Shown: positions 22,102 to 31,523 of the stretch, one piece after another | How the letters are laid out: each line of letters begins with the position of its first letter | How positions within the stretch are numbered: position 1 is the stretch's first letter | Assembly: GCF_014284235.1 (NCBI RefSeq) | Contig: NZ_JACOGD010000001.1 | Span: 124,001 to 188,000 of the forward strand | DNA length: 64,000 nucleotides | Reading direction: 5' to 3' | Source of the DNA: Cognatundibacterium curvum | GTDB lineage: Bacteria; Pseudomonadota; Gammaproteobacteria; Burkholderiales; Burkholderiaceae_D | Position numbers and translations under genes: made by a program | The notes under the pieces: generated by a model | Database searches by the model: none | Told to the model about the DNA's origin: nothing | Seen by the model: only the letters and a program-made list of their open reading frames with translations

Positions 22102-22257
22102 ACCCTGAGTGAGATCCACACGGCTCACACCTGACACTGATGACTATTCCCAAATTTTTTCACCTCGGTGTTTTCACAAAGTGTCCAGCTATAGCCTTAG
22201 TGAGGCATGGCTGAGCAAAGATTCGGCCTAATATACAATCAAGCTTGAGGTGCATGG

Positions 22258-22665
22258 GTGACAGAGCAAAGCGATGTTTTTGCGTATTTCTGGGTTAAGG
22301 CGAGCAACTGCCCGGTAGAGGCCATCACTGCACAGCTACAGACTGAGCCAACGGAAGTGACGGTTATCGGAGCATCCAGGTCAGGTGACTTTCCGAAGAT
22401 AAAACTGTGGCGCTTACTGAGCCCAATTCCACGTGGCGATGGTTTTTTGCAGGACTATATTGACGCACTATTGGCTCGCCTTGAAACGCGCGCAGACGCA
22501 GTTGTCGACTTAGGATCGAACTGCGAAATGGGTATTAGCTGCGTAGGCTACTACTATGGATCAAGTCCGGGTTTGCATCTTTCTGCTACCCTGATTCAAA
22601 GGCTGGCAGCACTGCGACTTGCGGTTGATTTTGACTTGTATAACTTCGCAGGCGAAGACAATTGA
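22258..22665 (+). CDS. DUF4279-like protein
   Basis: A 135-residue cytoplasmic protein with GTG start and GAGG seven bases upstream. The pattern YFWVKASNCPVEAITAQLQTEP near the N-terminus, the W in IKLWRLLSP, and the closing GSSPGLHLSATLIQRLAALRLAVDFDLY match DUF4279 proteins, which frequently occur beside polymorphic and type VI toxins and are suspected immunity proteins. No toxin gene touches it here; it converges on hcp. Role inferred. Confidence 0.6.
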   Translation: MTEQSDVFAYFWVKASNCPVEAITAQLQTEPTEVTVIGASRSGDFPKIKLWRLLSPIPRGDGFLQDYIDALLARLETRADAVVDLGSNCEMGISCVGYYYGSSPGLHLSATLIQRLAALRLAVDFDLYNFAGEDN

Positions 22666-22732
22666 GTATGACAAAAGAATTAGCCGCCTGTTGACTTAAT
22701 CCATGCAAAGCACGGGCTGTAATTTCTTTAAA

Positions 22733-23302
22733 TTAGCTAAAGGCGCTAATCGGTCTGTTGCGCGCGACACTCCAGCCACTGGTATGCTGGTCTGCTAAGG
22801 TCACATCATTGGACTGCGCAGAGTATGTCCATAAAATTTCAGTGAAGCAGAGTTTGAACTGCTCAGTCGGCATATCATCCGGATTCGATTGGAGTTGAAT
22901 CTCGCTGATGATGGCATCTCTTAACTGTATCGTGATGATGTTACTCAGTGCATCGCCGGAATTGCGTAGCAAGTAAATGAACGTCGGTGCGGCTGCCCCT
23001 TGACCCAGCGGTATGGCGCGCAGGCAGTAGTCATACAATTTGACGGAAGCTGCATCGACATACTTGACACATGTAATTTCGCTAATCACCGGACGACCTG
23101 AAGTACGTGCCTGATTACTGGCATCTGTGGTGATTGGCTGCTTCATACCTTGATGAATCGAGATTAGTTCCAGGCAGGGATTTTTATTGGCGGGGTTGAA
23201 GGCGTTGGCAGTATTAGTCAGTGGCCAGCCTTCCTGAGTCACACTGCCTGTCCCCGCGCTTAATACACCTGCGTCGCCAGGCTGAAATAAAATTAAATCC
23301 AT
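22733..23302 (-). CDS. hcp: Hcp family type VI secretion tube protein
   Basis: A 189-residue Hcp-like protein, a little longer than the usual 160-172. The family pattern is visible in the N-terminal MDLILFQPGD, the CLELISIHQGMKQPI segment, GRPVISEITCVKYVDAASVKLYDYCL, and in the C-terminal EQFKLCFTEILWTYSAQ. Hcp forms stacked hexameric rings that fill the contractile sheath. GGAG precedes the ATG. It lies 45 bases downstream of the sheath fusion gene on the same strand, so sheath and tube are co-transcribed. Confidence 0.85.
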   Translation of the reverse strand: MDLILFQPGDAGVLSAGTGSVTQEGWPLTNTANAFNPANKNPCLELISIHQGMKQPITTDASNQARTSGRPVISEITCVKYVDAASVKLYDYCLRAIPLGQGAAAPTFIYLLRNSGDALSNIITIQLRDAIISEIQLQSNPDDMPTEQFKLCFTEILWTYSAQSNDVTLADQHTSGWSVARNRPISAFS

Positions 23303-23347
23303 GTTAGCTCCATTAATGATTAAAGGGATGGTGAATGCGACTCCATG

Positions 23348-25390
23348 TTAGCCCGGCAAATCCGTGATCAGCCGAATTGAAGTGCTCAATTCTTCTAACT
23401 GGAAATGCGGTTTTAAAAAGATGGTCGCACGATAGGTGCCGGGTTCGCCAGGCACATCGCTTACCGTGACGGATGCTTCGCGCAAGGGATACGCTGCCTC
23501 TGCTTCTTGCGAGGCATCGTCATCAAGCAAGACGTAGTTGGCGATCCAGTTATTTAAAAAAGATTCGACGTTAGAACGCGTCATGAAGCTGCCTATCCTG
23601 TCGCGCATGATGACTTTGATGTAGTGCATAAAGCGCGACTCAGCTAAGACGTAAGGCAACATCGCTGTAATTTTTGCCTGGGCGTTGGCATCATCGGAAA
23701 AGTGTTTTTTAGGAAGATGGGTTGTTTTCCCGCCGAAGATGGCAGCACGACCAGTCGCTTTACAACAAGACAGAGCGATGAAGCCCAGCTCGCTCAGTTC
23801 TTTGTCGCGTCGCTCGCTGATTGAGACTTCGATCGCGCCTATCATTTCCTGGCTGCCGGCATGGTTGGTATAGCGGTAGGAGGGCAAGCCTTCAATCAGT
23901 CCACCACCATGTACACCACGGATTGCGGCTGGCCAGCCATACAGCGCTTGGGCATTGGTAATGCGCTCAGCCAATACGTAGGCGGCATTGCCCCAGAGCA
24001 GATTTGGATGATCTGGTTTTGCATAGCCAATCAGATTGCCTGCAGCAGACAAATACCGGGTCGGGTCGTCGCTGCAGATATTTTCTTCGAAATCCCATCC
24101 CTCGCAAGCTATCGTAGTGCGCTTATCCGGATTGCCGTAAGGCGGACGCAGTAAAACGCGTGGCATCACCAGCGAGACGTAACGTGCATCTTCCGTTTCA
24201 CGGAATTCACGCCAGGCTGTGAGGTCGGCATTTTCAAATATTTTTGCCAGCTCACGCGGTTTGTGGAGTTGCTCAAATCCGTTTAAGCCAAACAGACTGC
24301 TCGATGCCGCAGCGAGAAACGGTGCATGCGCGACAGCGGCAATTGCTGAAATTTTCTTTAAAAAGTCGATATCTGCTGCATCTGCCCCAATCTCATAAGC
24401 GCCAATCAGCAAGCTATAGGGGAAGCCGCCATAAGTACCATATTCTGCTTCGTAGATCAGTTTAAACAAGGCGCTTTGGTCAAATTCAACGGCCTTCACC
24501 AAGTCCATGCTCAGTTCTGCCTGCCGGGCATTAAAAACACGCAGTTTTAGCAGAGTGCTGGTGTCGGTGTTAAAGACCAGGTGCGCTAAGCCGCGCCAGG
24601 CCGCTTCCACCTGTTTAAAGCCTGGGCAGTGCAAAATGGCGTTTAAGGCGCTGCTCAGTTGTTGATCGCAATGTACAATAAGTTCATCAATGACTGCAAC
24701 AGCACTGTGTTTCTGAATATATAGCTGGCGATTGATATCCTGATTTTTTTCTAAGTAAGAATCTAACTGTAAAGATAAATGAGAGAGACAGCGTAAAGTC
24801 GTATCCACATCGGTTTCAGCCTTATCTGCAGCATGCATTTCCATGAAGGCTACCCTTAGCCGGGATTGGAGCTGGTCTGTAGCGGTCGGAATTTCGCCCG
24901 GTATTGATGCGTCTTTATTTAGTACGAATACACTGACCAGCTGAGCAAAGTCATCGTCGCCTGCACAACGTGTCTGCATGCTGCGGATAAGCCCGCGTGA
25001 TTCATACAAGGAGTGCAAACCTGGCAGTTTTTGAATGATGCGCATCGGTTCGAAATCAGCGATGTTTTCGAGTATAAGTTGCTGATCATCCGGCGTGGAC
25101 AGCAGTGCCGCAATCGTTGTTGAAGATTGTGTGATCTCAAGCAGATCAACCCGTGGACGGATACTTTTCATGACATCGTTGAAATTATTACGATCGATGT
25201 CTGTCATTTTTCGTTCTTTTAAGGGCGTCGTCACCTGATCTGTAGCGAGATCCCCCGATAAGTCCGCCAGTATGCCGACGATAAACGGAAGCTCACGGTG
25301 TTCAATGTTGCCGCCTGTTTCAATATCGTAGGTAATTCTGACTCGGGGTGGCCGGATACGTAAGCGTTTTTTTTGTATGCTTTCAGTCAT
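23348..25390 (-). CDS. TssB-TssC fusion, type VI contractile sheath protein
   Basis: A 680-residue protein that holds both sheath subunits in one chain. Residues about 10-165 match TssB (VipA): RVRITYDIETGG, ELPFIVGILADLSG, LKERKMTDIDRNNFNDVMKSI and FEPMRIIQKLPGLHSLYESR. From about residue 200 to the end it matches TssC (VipB): HCPGFKQVEAAWRGLAHLV, EAEYGTYGGFPYSLLIGAYEI, PRVLLRPPYG and a C-terminal FLKPHFQLEELSTSIRLI. The joining stretch has no stop or low-complexity linker. TssB and TssC are separate proteins in most T6SS clusters, so the fusion is unusual. Only hcp accompanies it; baseplate, membrane-complex and ClpV genes are absent from the window. Confidence 0.88.
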   Translation of the reverse strand: MTESIQKKRLRIRPPRVRITYDIETGGNIEHRELPFIVGILADLSGDLATDQVTTPLKERKMTDIDRNNFNDVMKSIRPRVDLLEITQSSTTIAALLSTPDDQQLILENIADFEPMRIIQKLPGLHSLYESRGLIRSMQTRCAGDDDFAQLVSVFVLNKDASIPGEIPTATDQLQSRLRVAFMEMHAADKAETDVDTTLRCLSHLSLQLDSYLEKNQDINRQLYIQKHSAVAVIDELIVHCDQQLSSALNAILHCPGFKQVEAAWRGLAHLVFNTDTSTLLKLRVFNARQAELSMDLVKAVEFDQSALFKLIYEAEYGTYGGFPYSLLIGAYEIGADAADIDFLKKISAIAAVAHAPFLAAASSSLFGLNGFEQLHKPRELAKIFENADLTAWREFRETEDARYVSLVMPRVLLRPPYGNPDKRTTIACEGWDFEENICSDDPTRYLSAAGNLIGYAKPDHPNLLWGNAAYVLAERITNAQALYGWPAAIRGVHGGGLIEGLPSYRYTNHAGSQEMIGAIEVSISERRDKELSELGFIALSCCKATGRAAIFGGKTTHLPKKHFSDDANAQAKITAMLPYVLAESRFMHYIKVIMRDRIGSFMTRSNVESFLNNWIANYVLLDDDASQEAEAAYPLREASVTVSDVPGEPGTYRATIFLKPHFQLEELSTSIRLITDLPG

Positions 25391-26050
25391 CTTTTTGTCT
25401 CAGGTTCGCTGAAATGTTAATTTATAAATTACCCGTAATATATCTGTATAAAGGCTGGATAGCACAGAAAGAATAAAATTGTTCCAGTCCGCTCAAACAG
25501 TGAGAAAAATCCAGATGTTACCTGGCCAGATATGGAGAGCTATTCCGCTTGTCGCCTTTGCTGACGGGCGGGACTGTACTGGTTATCTTTAATCCCGGCC
25601 TGCTAGCCTCAAGATCCAAACGAAACACCGGCGCATCTTCCTGTCGGTATTTCCGTTTCCCTATTTCTGCGCCTGCAGTGCTATTCAAAATTCCCTGTCC
25701 TGTTTAATACCAGTTACATGTTTAAGCCTGGTTTGAATATGTGTTCTCTGGGCAAGTATTTAACGAAATACGAAATTGTAAGCGTAGACAAAAACCACTT
25801 GCAGGCCTGCTGTTCTCTTCTAGACTGGACTTGCTCATCTAGTACCAGATTAATACCAAAATAAGTCACTAAATTAGTCACCAAGAGCGCGCAAAAATTG
25901 CGCTGTTCTGGTCTGCGTCAGCATGGGCGAGGAGGGTGTAGGTCGTCGCAGCAGCAGGTGTGAATACGCTGCTGTCGCGTCATATGCCTTAACGAAAATT
26001 CGGTGAGCAGGCAATGGGCCTGAGCAAATGGATGATCACTTGGGGGAGAC
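25391..26050. other. 660-base divergent intergenic region
   Basis: Separates the sheath gene from the first chitinase gene and must hold the promoters of both. No convincing gene was found. Minor repeats are seen: GTATTT/AAATAC inverted around AACG (25756-25771) and AGTCAC twice (about 25864-25881). Neither can be assigned. Confidence 0.4.
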
Positions 26051-28378
26051 ATGAAACAACAACTTACTATGCGCTGCGCGCAGCTGTTAGGACTCAGTTT
26101 GTGTGCGGTCGTGACGATGGAGGCTCAGGCTGCCTGCAGTTCGCCAGCCTGGGATGCAGCCAAGGCTTATAACGGTGGTGCCAAGGTGTCGTATCAGGAT
26201 CAGGAATGGAGTGCGAAGTGGTGGACGCAGGCGAATCCGCCTAAAAATGATGCGGATGGTCCCTGGAAGTTTGTCGCGAATTGCAATGGTGGCAGTGGGG
26301 GAGGCGGTGGCGGTGGTGGCGGATCGTCAGATCCTGTGCTGGTTACGCCATCATTGCCACCGGGTAGTGCGCTGTGCCGGCCTGATGGGATGGCAGTGAC
26401 TGCGGGTGTAAATGCGCCTTACTGTCAGGCTTACGATAGCAATGGCCGTGAAAAACTGGGTAAGCTGCAGCGCCGTGTGATCGGCTATTTCACCAGCTGG
26501 CGCACCGGTAAAGATGGTAGCCCGGCTTATCTGGCGCATCAGATTCCCTGGGATAAGCTCAGCCATATCAATTATGCGTTTGCGCATGTGGACAGCCAAA
26601 ACCGCATCTCTGTCGGTGATGTCAGTGACCCTAAAAATGCCGCGACCAGCCTGCAATGGCCAGGCGTAGCGGGTGCGGAAATGGACCCAGGCTATGCGTA
26701 TAAAGGGCACTTCAATCTGCTCAATAAATTCAAGAAACAAAACCCGCAAGTGAAGACCCTGATCTCGGTTGGCGGATGGGCGGAGACTGGCGGCTATTTC
26801 GACAGTACCGGCAAGCGCGTCAATAGCGGTGGCTTTTATGCGATGACGACCAATGCTGACAATAGTGTGAATCAGGCCGGTATCAATACCTTTGCGGATT
26901 CTGTGGTGGCGTTTTTACGCCAATACAATTTCGATGGCGTCGATATCGATTATGAGTATCCGACTTCGATGAAAGATGCGGGTAATCCACTCGACTTTAA
27001 CATCGCCAATGCGCGCCGTCCCGGTCTCATGAAAAGCTATTCGGCCTTGATGAAAACCCTGCGTGAAAAGCTGGATGCAGCGGCGGCGCAGGATAATCGC
27101 TATTACTTTTTGACGATTGCCGCTCCGGCTTCGGCCTATCTGTTGCGTGGTATGGAAAACTCACCGGCACTGGCTTATCTGGATTTTGCCAATCTGATGT
27201 CTTATGACTTGCATGGTGCCTGGAACGAGTTTGTCGGGCCGAATGCCGCTTTGTTTGATGATGGTAAAGACGCAGAACTGGCGCGCTGGAGTGTGTACAG
27301 CTCTGCACAATATGGCGGTATCGGCTATCTGAATACCGACTGGGCGTATCACTATTTGCGTGGCGCGATGCAATCGGGTCGTATCAATATCGGTGTGCCG
27401 TATTACACCCGTGGCTGGCGTAATGTGAGCGGTGGAACCAATGGGCTGTGGGGCAAATCGCTGGGCAGCAATTGCCCGCCCGGGACCACGGTGTGCGGCG
27501 CGGGTGCGATTGGTATCGACAATCTGTGGCGTGACTTGGATGCACAGGGCAAGGAAGTACCTGCCGGTGGTAATCCTATGTGGCATGCGAAAAACCTGGA
27601 ACGTGGTGTAGCCGGTTCTTATCTGGCCAGCTATGGCCTCAATCCGGCCAGCAATCCGGATGACAGACTGGTGGGCAGCTATGTGCGCAATTACGATGCG
27701 ACGCTGGTAGCGCCTTGGTTGTGGAATGCACAGAAAAACGTGTTTCTGTCGACGGAAGATGAAGCATCGGTACAAAGAAAAGCGCAGTGGATCATCGCGC
27801 AGGGCATAGGCGGGGTGATGTTCTGGGAGTTGGCTGGTGACTATGACTGGAATGCCACGCGCGGTGAGTATTTTATGGGCAGCAGTTTAACGCGCAGTTT
27901 TTATCAAGCCTTTAGCACGGCCACCCCTTATGGCAATCTGCGTTCTAAGCAGGCTGCGCCAACGGCTGCCATCGATTTACTGGTCGAAGTCTCAGGCTAT
28001 AAATTAGGCGATGCTAATTATCCGATTAACCCCACGCTGAAAATCACTAACCGCTCCGGTTTTACGCTGGCAGGAGGTACAGAAATCCAGTTCGATTTGC
28101 CGACTTCCACACCGGATAACACCAGCGATCAGTCTGGCATGGGCCTGCGCGTGCTGAGTAGCGGACACAGTGGAAATAACATCGGTGGCCTGAAGGGGGA
28201 TTTGCATCGCATGTCCTTTAAGTTGCCAGCCTGGTCGAGTTTGCCACCAAACGCCAGCACCAGCATGACGCTGAATTACTTCCTGCCAGTTGCCGGGCCA
28301 GCTAACTTCAGCGTCATCATCAATGGCAAAGCCTATGCCCTGCGTAGCGAACAGCCCTATCTGCCCTATATCAAATGA
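26051..28378 (+). CDS. Secreted GH18 chitinase with CBM5/12 and ChiC-type C-terminal domain
   Basis: A 775-residue exported chitinase. Signal peptide to about residue 28 (MEAQA), then a CBM5/12 chitin-binding module (about 29-75; SYQDQEWSAKWWTQANPP), a poly-glycine linker, and a large GH18 catalytic domain (about 135-620). The catalytic motif FDGVDIDYEYP places the acid/base Glu at about residue 302. LISVGGWAETGG, MSYDLHGAW and GGVMFWELAGDYDW are further GH18 signatures, and the insertions fit the ChiA-like processive group. The last 130 residues resemble the chitinase C (PF06483-type) domain. First of three chitinase genes; the next starts almost at its stop. Confidence 0.92.
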   Translation: MKQQLTMRCAQLLGLSLCAVVTMEAQAACSSPAWDAAKAYNGGAKVSYQDQEWSAKWWTQANPPKNDADGPWKFVANCNGGSGGGGGGGGGSSDPVLVTPSLPPGSALCRPDGMAVTAGVNAPYCQAYDSNGREKLGKLQRRVIGYFTSWRTGKDGSPAYLAHQIPWDKLSHINYAFAHVDSQNRISVGDVSDPKNAATSLQWPGVAGAEMDPGYAYKGHFNLLNKFKKQNPQVKTLISVGGWAETGGYFDSTGKRVNSGGFYAMTTNADNSVNQAGINTFADSVVAFLRQYNFDGVDIDYEYPTSMKDAGNPLDFNIANARRPGLMKSYSALMKTLREKLDAAAAQDNRYYFLTIAAPASAYLLRGMENSPALAYLDFANLMSYDLHGAWNEFVGPNAALFDDGKDAELARWSVYSSAQYGGIGYLNTDWAYHYLRGAMQSGRINIGVPYYTRGWRNVSGGTNGLWGKSLGSNCPPGTTVCGAGAIGIDNLWRDLDAQGKEVPAGGNPMWHAKNLERGVAGSYLASYGLNPASNPDDRLVGSYVRNYDATLVAPWLWNAQKNVFLSTEDEASVQRKAQWIIAQGIGGVMFWELAGDYDWNATRGEYFMGSSLTRSFYQAFSTATPYGNLRSKQAAPTAAIDLLVEVSGYKLGDANYPINPTLKITNRSGFTLAGGTEIQFDLPTSTPDNTSDQSGMGLRVLSSGHSGNNIGGLKGDLHRMSFKLPAWSSLPPNASTSMTLNYFLPVAGPANFSVIINGKAYALRSEQPYLPYIK

Positions 28379-28386
28379 GGTCGGCG

Positions 28387-29778
28387 ATGAAGCTCAAATT
28401 AATCAGTCTGTTATTCGCGTTTGCACCTGCGGCCTATGCTGCGACACCGGTGTGTTCACCCTGGCAAGCCAGCAAAGTCTATGTGAAGGGGGATTATGTC
28501 CAGGTGCAGAGCAAAGTCTGGCGCGCCAAATGGTGGAGCCAGAATAATCAGCCGGGTGCAGCCGATGTATGGGAAGCGCGCTTGCCGGGAGAGTGTACGC
28601 CGGATAGCAGTAATCCCGGCAATCCCGGCGACGCTGGCAATCCTGCGGGCAGTCCGGCTGTCCCCAGCCGCAAAGAGGCCGAGACAGAAGAAGCAAAAAA
28701 AACCGATAACTCGCTGTTTAAACGTATCCAGGCCAGCGTGCGGACTTTGGATAGCGCAGCGGTCGATGCGGTGCAGCCTGGGCGTAGCGCCAATCCTTTG
28801 AATGTGAAACGGGTGGAACGCATACTGAGTGCGGCTGATTGGCAAACGCTGTTCCCTTTGCGTGATGCGAGTTATAGCTATACGCGTTTTTTGCAAGCCA
28901 TCGCCAAGTTTCCTGCGGTGTGTGACGACTATAGCGATGGCCGCAATGCCGAGGCGATTTGTCGTAAGACGCTGGCCACTATGTTCGCCCACTTTGCTCA
29001 GGAAACCGGCGCACACGATCCGAATTCCAGTGTGCCGCAATGGCGTCAGGGCCTGTATTTTTTGCGTGAAGCGGGCTGCTCGGATAACGATACCAGCTGC
29101 GGCTATAACGCGGAATGTGAACCATCGACCTGGCAAGGGCAAACCTGGCCTTGCGGTAAAGATGCCAGTGGACGCTGGAAGAAATACTATGGCCGTGGTG
29201 CGAAGCAGCTTTCGTACAACTACAACTATGGACCATTTTCTGACGCCATGTTCGGCACTGTGCGCACCTTGCTGGATAAGCCAGAGCTGGTGGCTGATAC
29301 CTGGCTCAACCTGGCTTCGGCGATTTTCTTCTTCGTCTATCCGCAACCGCCCAAGCCATCCATGCTGCATGTGGTTGATGGCAGCTGGCAAATCAATGAT
29401 GCTGATCGTCAGGCTCAGCTTATCCCCGGCTTTGGCGCAACCATACACATCATCAATGGCGGGATTGAATGTGGTCAGGGTTACGACAAACCGCAGGCAC
29501 AAAACCGTATCAGCTATTACCAAAGTCTGGCCGCATATTTTGCGGTACCGATTGCAGCGGGTGAGGCACTTAGTTGCGCCAATATGAAAGCCTTTCCCGC
29601 TGGCGGGGCAGGTGCCCAATTGCTGTACTGGGAGCAGGACTGGAGTTATGACCCACGTCGTCCGGATGGCAAAAGCTATGCCTGCAAACTGGTGTCTTAC
29701 CAAACCCCGCATTACGCATTAAAGGCGGGCGATTATGTGCGTTGTGTTGAGCATCATTTTAAAGTCGTACTGAAATAA
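28387..29778 (+). CDS. Secreted GH19 chitinase with CBM5/12
   Basis: A 463-residue exported enzyme. Signal peptide to about residue 18 (AYAA), CBM5/12 module (CSPWQASKVYVKGDYVQV, AKWWSQNNQPG), a Pro/Gly/Asn linker, then a GH19 domain from about residue 130. The general acid is the Glu of HFAQETGAH (about residue 206), and YYGRGAKQLSYNYNYGPFS is the GH19 substrate-cleft signature. GH19 inverts configuration, unlike the retaining GH18 partners on either side. The ATG at 28387 has GAGG at a good distance; an ATG at 28375 overlapping the previous stop is possible. Co-transcription with the first chitinase is likely. Confidence 0.92.
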   Translation: MKLKLISLLFAFAPAAYAATPVCSPWQASKVYVKGDYVQVQSKVWRAKWWSQNNQPGAADVWEARLPGECTPDSSNPGNPGDAGNPAGSPAVPSRKEAETEEAKKTDNSLFKRIQASVRTLDSAAVDAVQPGRSANPLNVKRVERILSAADWQTLFPLRDASYSYTRFLQAIAKFPAVCDDYSDGRNAEAICRKTLATMFAHFAQETGAHDPNSSVPQWRQGLYFLREAGCSDNDTSCGYNAECEPSTWQGQTWPCGKDASGRWKKYYGRGAKQLSYNYNYGPFSDAMFGTVRTLLDKPELVADTWLNLASAIFFFVYPQPPKPSMLHVVDGSWQINDADRQAQLIPGFGATIHIINGGIECGQGYDKPQAQNRISYYQSLAAYFAVPIAAGEALSCANMKAFPAGGAGAQLLYWEQDWSYDPRRPDGKSYACKLVSYQTPHYALKAGDYVRCVEHHFKVVLK

Positions 29779-29891
29779 ACCCTGGAGCTGACGCAAATTT
29801 GAACGCGAAGCACGGCTCATAGTGGCAGCTTATCGGGACATTTTTTTGCATCAGCCTACATATCAGACTACATCCCCAAACGGAGGAAATT

Positions 29892-31427
29892 ATGTATGCA
29901 ATGAAATCGGTATTTTATGGCGTCGCCTTGTGTGCCGCCATGAGCTTCAGTATGAATGCACAGGCTGCAGCAGCTTGTGATTCCTGGTCGGCGGCGACCG
30001 TATACACCCAGGGCAAATACGCAACGTATCAGGGTAAAGCCTGGCGCGCAAAATGGTACACCCAGAATGAAACACCCGGTGCGCAATGGGGACCTTGGGA
30101 AGAAAGACCTGCTTCCGAATGCTCGGCGACTCCAGCACCGGGCGGTGACGGTAGCGGCATCCCGGAACCCAGCCCTACAGTAGGCATGCATCATGGCTCA
30201 TATTTTGCGCAATGGGGAATTTACGGACGTAACTACAAACTGCGCAATCTGGTGGATGCGGGCGGCGATAAAAAGCTGACCTTCCTGAACTATGCGTTTG
30301 GTAATGTGTATGCGAATGGCGAATGCAATATCGTGACCCGTACTGAAACTGGCAATGGTGACGGTGGTGACGGCTGGGCCGATTATCAGCGCGGCTTCGC
30401 AGCCAATGAATCGGTCGATGGTGTCGGCGATAACTGGGACGATAAACTCAAAGGCAATTTCAATCAGCTCAAAAAGCTGAAGCTGAAAAATCCAGGTTTG
30501 AAGGTCATGATTTCCTTAGGTGGCTGGACCTGGTCGAAAAACTTTAGTAAGGCAGCGGCGACTGATGCCAGCCGTAAGGCGCTGGTCAGCTCCTGCATTA
30601 ATCTCTACATCAAAGGTAATCTGCCAGTGGCAGAAGGAACGGGTGGTACCGGCGTCGCCAAAGGCGTGTTTGACGGCATCGATATTGACTGGGAATATCC
30701 GGTCGCTGGTGGCTTGGCCAGCAATGGCTATAGCGCTGCCGATAAGCAGAATTTTACGCTGTTGCTGGCAGAATTCCGCAGTCAGCTGAATGCATTGAGT
30801 GCCACCAATAAACGCCGTTATTACCTGACTGCCGCGATCGGTTCCGGTGTCGATAAAATTCGCAATACCGAACCTGCCTTGTACTCGGCTTATCTCGATT
30901 GGGTGAACGTGATGAGCTACGATTATCACGGTGGCTGGGATGCGACTGGGCCGACCAATTTCCAATCCAATTTGTATGCTGATCCTGCCGCACCGGGCAC
31001 GGGCGACATCCTGAAATACAATATCCACGATACGGTGCAGGCGCTGACCGCTGCGGGTATGCCTAAAGCGAAGATCGTACTGGGTATACCTTTCTATGGC
31101 CGTGGCTGGCGTGGTGTGGCTGCGGGACCAGATAAAAATGGCCTGTACCAAAGTGCCAGCAATGCAGCACCCGGCACCTTTGAAGCAGGGATCGATGATT
31201 ACAAAGTGCTCAAGCTCAAGCGCTCCACCAGCTACGTGCATCCGGTTACCAAACAGCTCTGGATTTACGATGGCAATGAATTCTGGAGTTACGATGATCC
31301 GGCTGTGATTGCCACCAAGATCGCCTACGCCAAAGAAAAAGGTTTGGGCGGCCTGTTCTCCTGGTCGTTGGATGGCGACGATGCGAATGCGACGCTGTTA
31401 AAAGCCACAGGGGGCATACGACCATAA
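29892..31427 (+). CDS. Secreted GH18 chitinase with CBM5/12 (smaller, ChiC/ChiD-like)
   Basis: A 511-residue exported chitinase. Signal peptide to about residue 25 (MNAQAAA), CBM5/12 module (about 28-70; YQGKAWRAKWYTQNETPG), a short Pro/Gly linker, then a GH18 domain beginning YFAQWGIYGRNYKLRNL. MISLGGWTWS and FDGIDIDWEYP are intact, with the catalytic Glu at about residue 268; NVMSYDYHGGWD and GGLFSWSLDGDD complete the active site. AGGAGGAAA-like sequence (GGAGGAAA) gives a strong ribosome site. It ends the chitinase cluster. Confidence 0.93.
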   Translation: MYAMKSVFYGVALCAAMSFSMNAQAAAACDSWSAATVYTQGKYATYQGKAWRAKWYTQNETPGAQWGPWEERPASECSATPAPGGDGSGIPEPSPTVGMHHGSYFAQWGIYGRNYKLRNLVDAGGDKKLTFLNYAFGNVYANGECNIVTRTETGNGDGGDGWADYQRGFAANESVDGVGDNWDDKLKGNFNQLKKLKLKNPGLKVMISLGGWTWSKNFSKAAATDASRKALVSSCINLYIKGNLPVAEGTGGTGVAKGVFDGIDIDWEYPVAGGLASNGYSAADKQNFTLLLAEFRSQLNALSATNKRRYYLTAAIGSGVDKIRNTEPALYSAYLDWVNVMSYDYHGGWDATGPTNFQSNLYADPAAPGTGDILKYNIHDTVQALTAAGMPKAKIVLGIPFYGRGWRGVAAGPDKNGLYQSASNAAPGTFEAGIDDYKVLKLKRSTSYVHPVTKQLWIYDGNEFWSYDDPAVIATKIAYAKEKGLGGLFSWSLDGDDANATLLKATGGIRP

Positions 31428-31436
31428 ACCTGTTGC

Positions 31437-31487
31437 ATGCAGGCCGGCTTTCTGACACTGCGTTGAGTGTGGAAGTGCGGCCTGCAT
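31437..31487. terminator. Long hairpin between convergent chitinase and M23 peptidase genes
   Basis: Ten-base arms ATGCAGGCCG (31437-31446) and CGGCCTGCAT (31478-31487) enclose a loop with an inner ACACT/AGTGT stem. There is no T-run on either side, so it may act as a bidirectional terminator or transcript end protector. Confidence 0.4.
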
Positions 31488-31523
31488 AGCTCACCTATTT
31501 GACGTGCCATTTGACATAAGTCT

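Noticed and set aside
20838..25390. Prophage remnant (tail sheath, tube and lysis enzyme)
   Set aside because: Sheath and tube match TssB, TssC and Hcp of type VI secretion and no capsid, terminase or tail-fibre genes are present.
28456..29712. 418-codon minus-strand frame opposite the GH19 chitinase
   Set aside because: Composition typical of antisense frames; the plus strand has intact GH19 motifs.
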